From positions 186,001 to 250,000 of the forward strand of contig BROG01000264.1 in assembly GCA_030159075.1 (NCBI GenBank): DNA of 64,000 nucleotides. Reading direction: 5' to 3'. Within the stretch, counting starts at the first letter, position 1. The number at the start of each line of letters is the position of its first letter. The notes beneath the pieces were generated by a model that did not search any database, had not been told where the DNA came from, and worked only from the letters and a program-made list of their open reading frames with translations. Shown here piece by piece: positions 61,446 to 64,000 of the stretch. The DNA comes from Atrina japonica. Its lineage: Eukaryota; Mollusca; Bivalvia; Pterioida; Pinnidae. The position numbers and the translations under genes were made by a program.

Positions 61446-62454
61446 TGAAATTAGTGTAGGTCTATAGCTCTGCTATTCCTAATATTGGACACAATTCAAA
61501 CATCTAAACGGTTCTTTTGAAATATAAAATAATTCAAAAAATAAAAACTATAACCTCTATCTCTTGTCACAAAGATTTACAAAAAGGTATATGAAACTCA
61601 TAAAAAATGCCTCCCATATCTCTGATGCCGGGGTGCGGGGATCATTACCTTGTGTTGTAGGAAATAAGAAAACCCAGAGAAAACTTAAGTGTGACTTCGA
61701 TTCACATTGATAGGAAAAGAGTACGCTAACCACAGCATTACTGTAAAATGACAAGAATATTAGAATATGTCCTCATCTGTCGATGTTAGCTTCACTCTCA
61801 TCGTTATACTATAGAAAATACCTGCAGCGCACCTGTAGACCGCAGAAGTGTGTCATGCTCTCGGTATGGCTATTGTGGATTACATTTCTCTTTTTACGTG
61901 CTAGTTGATGTATTTCGTTGATGACTCGTACTGGCCCAGAGGTGAAATTGCTAATTGTGTTGCAAAAACAATACTGTCGTCAAAGATTGAGTTTCATTTC
62001 AATAATGTTTGACATTTTCCACTTTATTCGTCTATGATAAATACGAATCGAAGTTTCATTACTTAATTTGATGACTCTAAGATATGGTGTAAATATGCAA
62101 ATTATCGATAGCCTAAAGTCATAGTCATTAATTTAAATTTTGTTAAGTATATATTTCGGGGCATTTATAGGTTAACTTGAAACTCTTCTTTGTAGAGGTG
62201 TAAGGGTGTGTTGTGTTCAAAAGACAAATATACATAAATCTACGATTGTTGTCTTCATAGCAGTTACAATATTTTGCACAGAGAGATAGAGAAGGAGAGG
62301 CTAAACCTGTAATCATATATTTTGCAAAGTAAGTCACTCATTATTCGTGGACTTAAAAGTGAAAGAAAAGGTTTTTTCTTAAGTGTATTAAAAATTGCTG
62401 TACTCCGTATTCAAAATCATTGTTATACATCCGGTAACGATTATTTTAAATTAT
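61446..62454. other. No gene recognised
   Basis: AT-rich sequence; 60-65 codon frames without domains. Confidence 0.4.
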
Positions 62455-62535
62455 ATGTATTTCGAGAGGTCCCTGTTTGTCCAATGTTCACCAAATTTGT
62501 ATTTGTGTCCTGGACATATTAAAGATTTTTATCTA
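62455..62535 (+). mobile_element. Retroelement 3' tail fragment
   Basis: TTCGAGAGGTCCCTGTTTGT, CCAATGTTCACCAAATTTGT and TCCTGGACATATTAAAGATT match part of the tails at 23090 and 63385 (-). Confidence 0.65.
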
Positions 62536-62548
62536 TGCAGACATTTAC

Positions 62549-62550
<2 letters not shown>

Positions 62551-62646
<96 letters not shown>
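62551..62646. repeat. (AT)n microsatellite
   Basis: About 95 bp of AT repeats with one phase shift. Confidence 0.98.
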
Positions 62647-62647
<1 letters not shown>

Positions 62648-63384
62648 CCACCAGTTATATCATTTATAATCACCGGATGTAAGCAGATTTAAAACTATTG
62701 ATTTTTTGTTGTCACGTTCTAAATATAAATATGTGTTACGGTATAAGATATCTTATAAAACTCTTCCTTTTCATCAGAAAAAGAACAGGGACGAAATTAC
62801 AGTTATAGCTTTGATTGTAGCAATGACGTGTACTCTTTCTACATTTGAAACCTCTTCGGGTTACAATGGCGGTGACTCAAAATTACAGGCGCATATGCCG
62901 TTATCTTCGCTTAAACAGCCATATTTATTCATATCTTTTTAAAACAGATATTTGGGAACAATGCAAACTCAGTGATGAATGTTAAAATGGTGATCGAATA
63001 CGCCTTCTGAAAATGATCATTTTCATTTTGAATTGGTATCAACAGATGGCGTCAGACAACTCACGCAGATCGCGCATGGTGTAGATTTCACTTCAGAAAT
63101 CCTTGCACGCGCTATGTATTTCAGTATTTTAACCTCCAGCTATCCAATCAATTATACTGAAGTCTTGGAAGAAAAGAGATCTGAGCTGATTATAGTAGCT
63201 GTTGACGGGATATGTGTGATTGTTTATTATTTATCTCTTATATATTAAAAGATAGTTGTCATCATAAAACAAAACATATTTCATTCCTCGAATTTATTTG
63301 ACGGAAAAACATTGACAAACAAATAAAGAAATAACTGTAATTTGTACGGGTACATTGATATATAAAAAGTCTCATATACCAAGG
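62647..63384. other. No gene confirmed
   Basis: Frames at 62706-62942 (78 codons) and 63033-63248 (71 codons) are a little less AT-biased than most here, and the second has a fairly even amino-acid composition. Neither has a recognisable domain or a clear splice site at its ends. Confidence 0.35.
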
Positions 63385-63545
63385 TATGAATTATTAGGAT
63401 GTCCAGGATATAGGTACAAATCTGGCAAAAAATGGACAAACGCGGACCTCTTGAAATCAAGAGGTGGGATCAGGTGCCAAGCAATCGAACAGGTAACTCA
63501 ACATTTCACTTAGTGAATAGACCGTCGTAATACGCATAGATATAC
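63385..63545 (-). mobile_element. Retroelement 3' tail copy
   Basis: Minus-strand copy: ATGTCCAGGATATAGGTACA, ATCTGGCAAAAAATGGACAA, GAGGTGGGATCAGGTGCCA and CTCAACATTTCACTTAGTGA. The last block matches TCACTAAGTGAAATGTTGAG of the remnant at 45.29 kb, so the segment between it and the tail has been deleted. A second partial copy follows at 63575-63599 and is interrupted by a MITE. Confidence 0.72.
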
Positions 63546-63599
63546 TAGATATAAAACTACAGATAACGAAGCACAAGTCCTCAGGATGTCCAGGATATA

Positions 63600-63782
63600 T
63601 ACAGTGAAACCTGTATATAGGGGCCACCCAAGGGACCAGAAAATATTGACCTTTATGTGGAGGTGACCCTTATACACAGGTTCAGTTTAGTTGAAGTTTG
63701 CAGTCAATGGACTTGAAAAAACTGGCCTTTATAAACAGGTAATCCTTATTAAGAGGTGGCCCCTATAGCAGGTTTTACTGTA
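63600..63782. mobile_element. TA-flanked MITE with 27-bp terminal inverted repeats
   Basis: Left TACAGTGAAACCTGTATATA then GGGGCCAC; right is the near-complement GTGGCCCCTATAGCAGG then TTTTACTGTA. About 183 bp, with AT/TA flanks as expected for Tc1/mariner-type insertion. The interior has further GGCCTTTATAAACAGG-type phrases. It sits in a retroelement-tail copy. Confidence 0.88.
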
Positions 63783-64000
63783 TATACAAATCTTATGAAT
63801 TTGTTGCAACAGCAAAAAGTAGTGTTATACGTTTGGATGTAATCTACAACATTGTCCTCATACATTCAAATGCAAATTTATGAAGTGTGTACTATCTAAA
63901 TGTTATTTACAACATGGAGTTACACGAGAAAAAAACAACGGAATTTAAAATCAACGAAAATAGGTGGTACAATAATGATTTGTAATTTATCTCGAAAATT

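Noticed and set aside
61151..61459. 102-codon frame
   Set aside because: Its second half is dispersed repeat family B.

Overview
The window reads as animal, most likely molluscan (bivalve-like), genomic DNA. It is AT-rich and intron/intergenic-like, crowded with microsatellites, minisatellites, tRNA-derived SINEs, short inverted-repeat elements (MITEs) and decayed retroelement tails. There are no bacterial-type genes, operons or ribosome-binding sites. The bivalve suggestion is an inference: I recognise the SINE tail (TTGTTGTTTAACGTCCC...) and the retroelement C-terminal motifs as common in mollusc sequence, but no search was run.

Only one piece of a host gene is supported: a probable promoter and 5' exon at about 35.93-36.57 kb on the + strand. 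It has a TATA box, a repeat-free leader with a short upstream ORF, an in-frame stop before a strong-context ATG, 38 codons plus one base, and a consensus splice donor. I do not recognise the protein from this N-terminus. If the exon is real, everything from 36,571 to the end is probably its first intron, because no convincing second exon is visible. The 35 kb upstream would be intergenic or belong to an unseen gene.

Layout. 1-5 kb: a trinucleotide array, a SINE, and two adjacent minisatellites (about 75 bp and 41 bp units). 5-12 kb: old repeats, long (AT)n and (GA)n tracts. 12.8-17.8 kb: an intact SINE with target-site duplications, several MITEs including one copy nested in another, and a retroelement fragment. 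18-24 kb: microsatellites, more MITEs, a second intact SINE and a retroelement remnant. 24-31 kb: three minisatellites (39, 33 and 19 bp units). 31-34.4 kb: a MITE cluster. 35-36.6 kb: the promoter and first exon. 36.6-64 kb: the putative intron with microsatellites, a reverse-transcriptase pseudogene (45 kb), a 43-bp-arm hairpin (49.7 kb), a 28-bp minisatellite (50 kb), and an inverted-repeat element containing a tRNA-like sequence (57.6-58.0 kb).

I found no evidence of a new multi-gene system. The best leads are the unidentified first exon, the TTAA-flanked foldback MITE family, the long near-perfect hairpin, the tRNA-like sequence between terminal inverted repeats, and cAMP-response-element octamers carried by a MITE family. 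Almost all longer open frames in this window come from simple repeats or tandem arrays whose unit length is divisible by three, and should not be read as genes.
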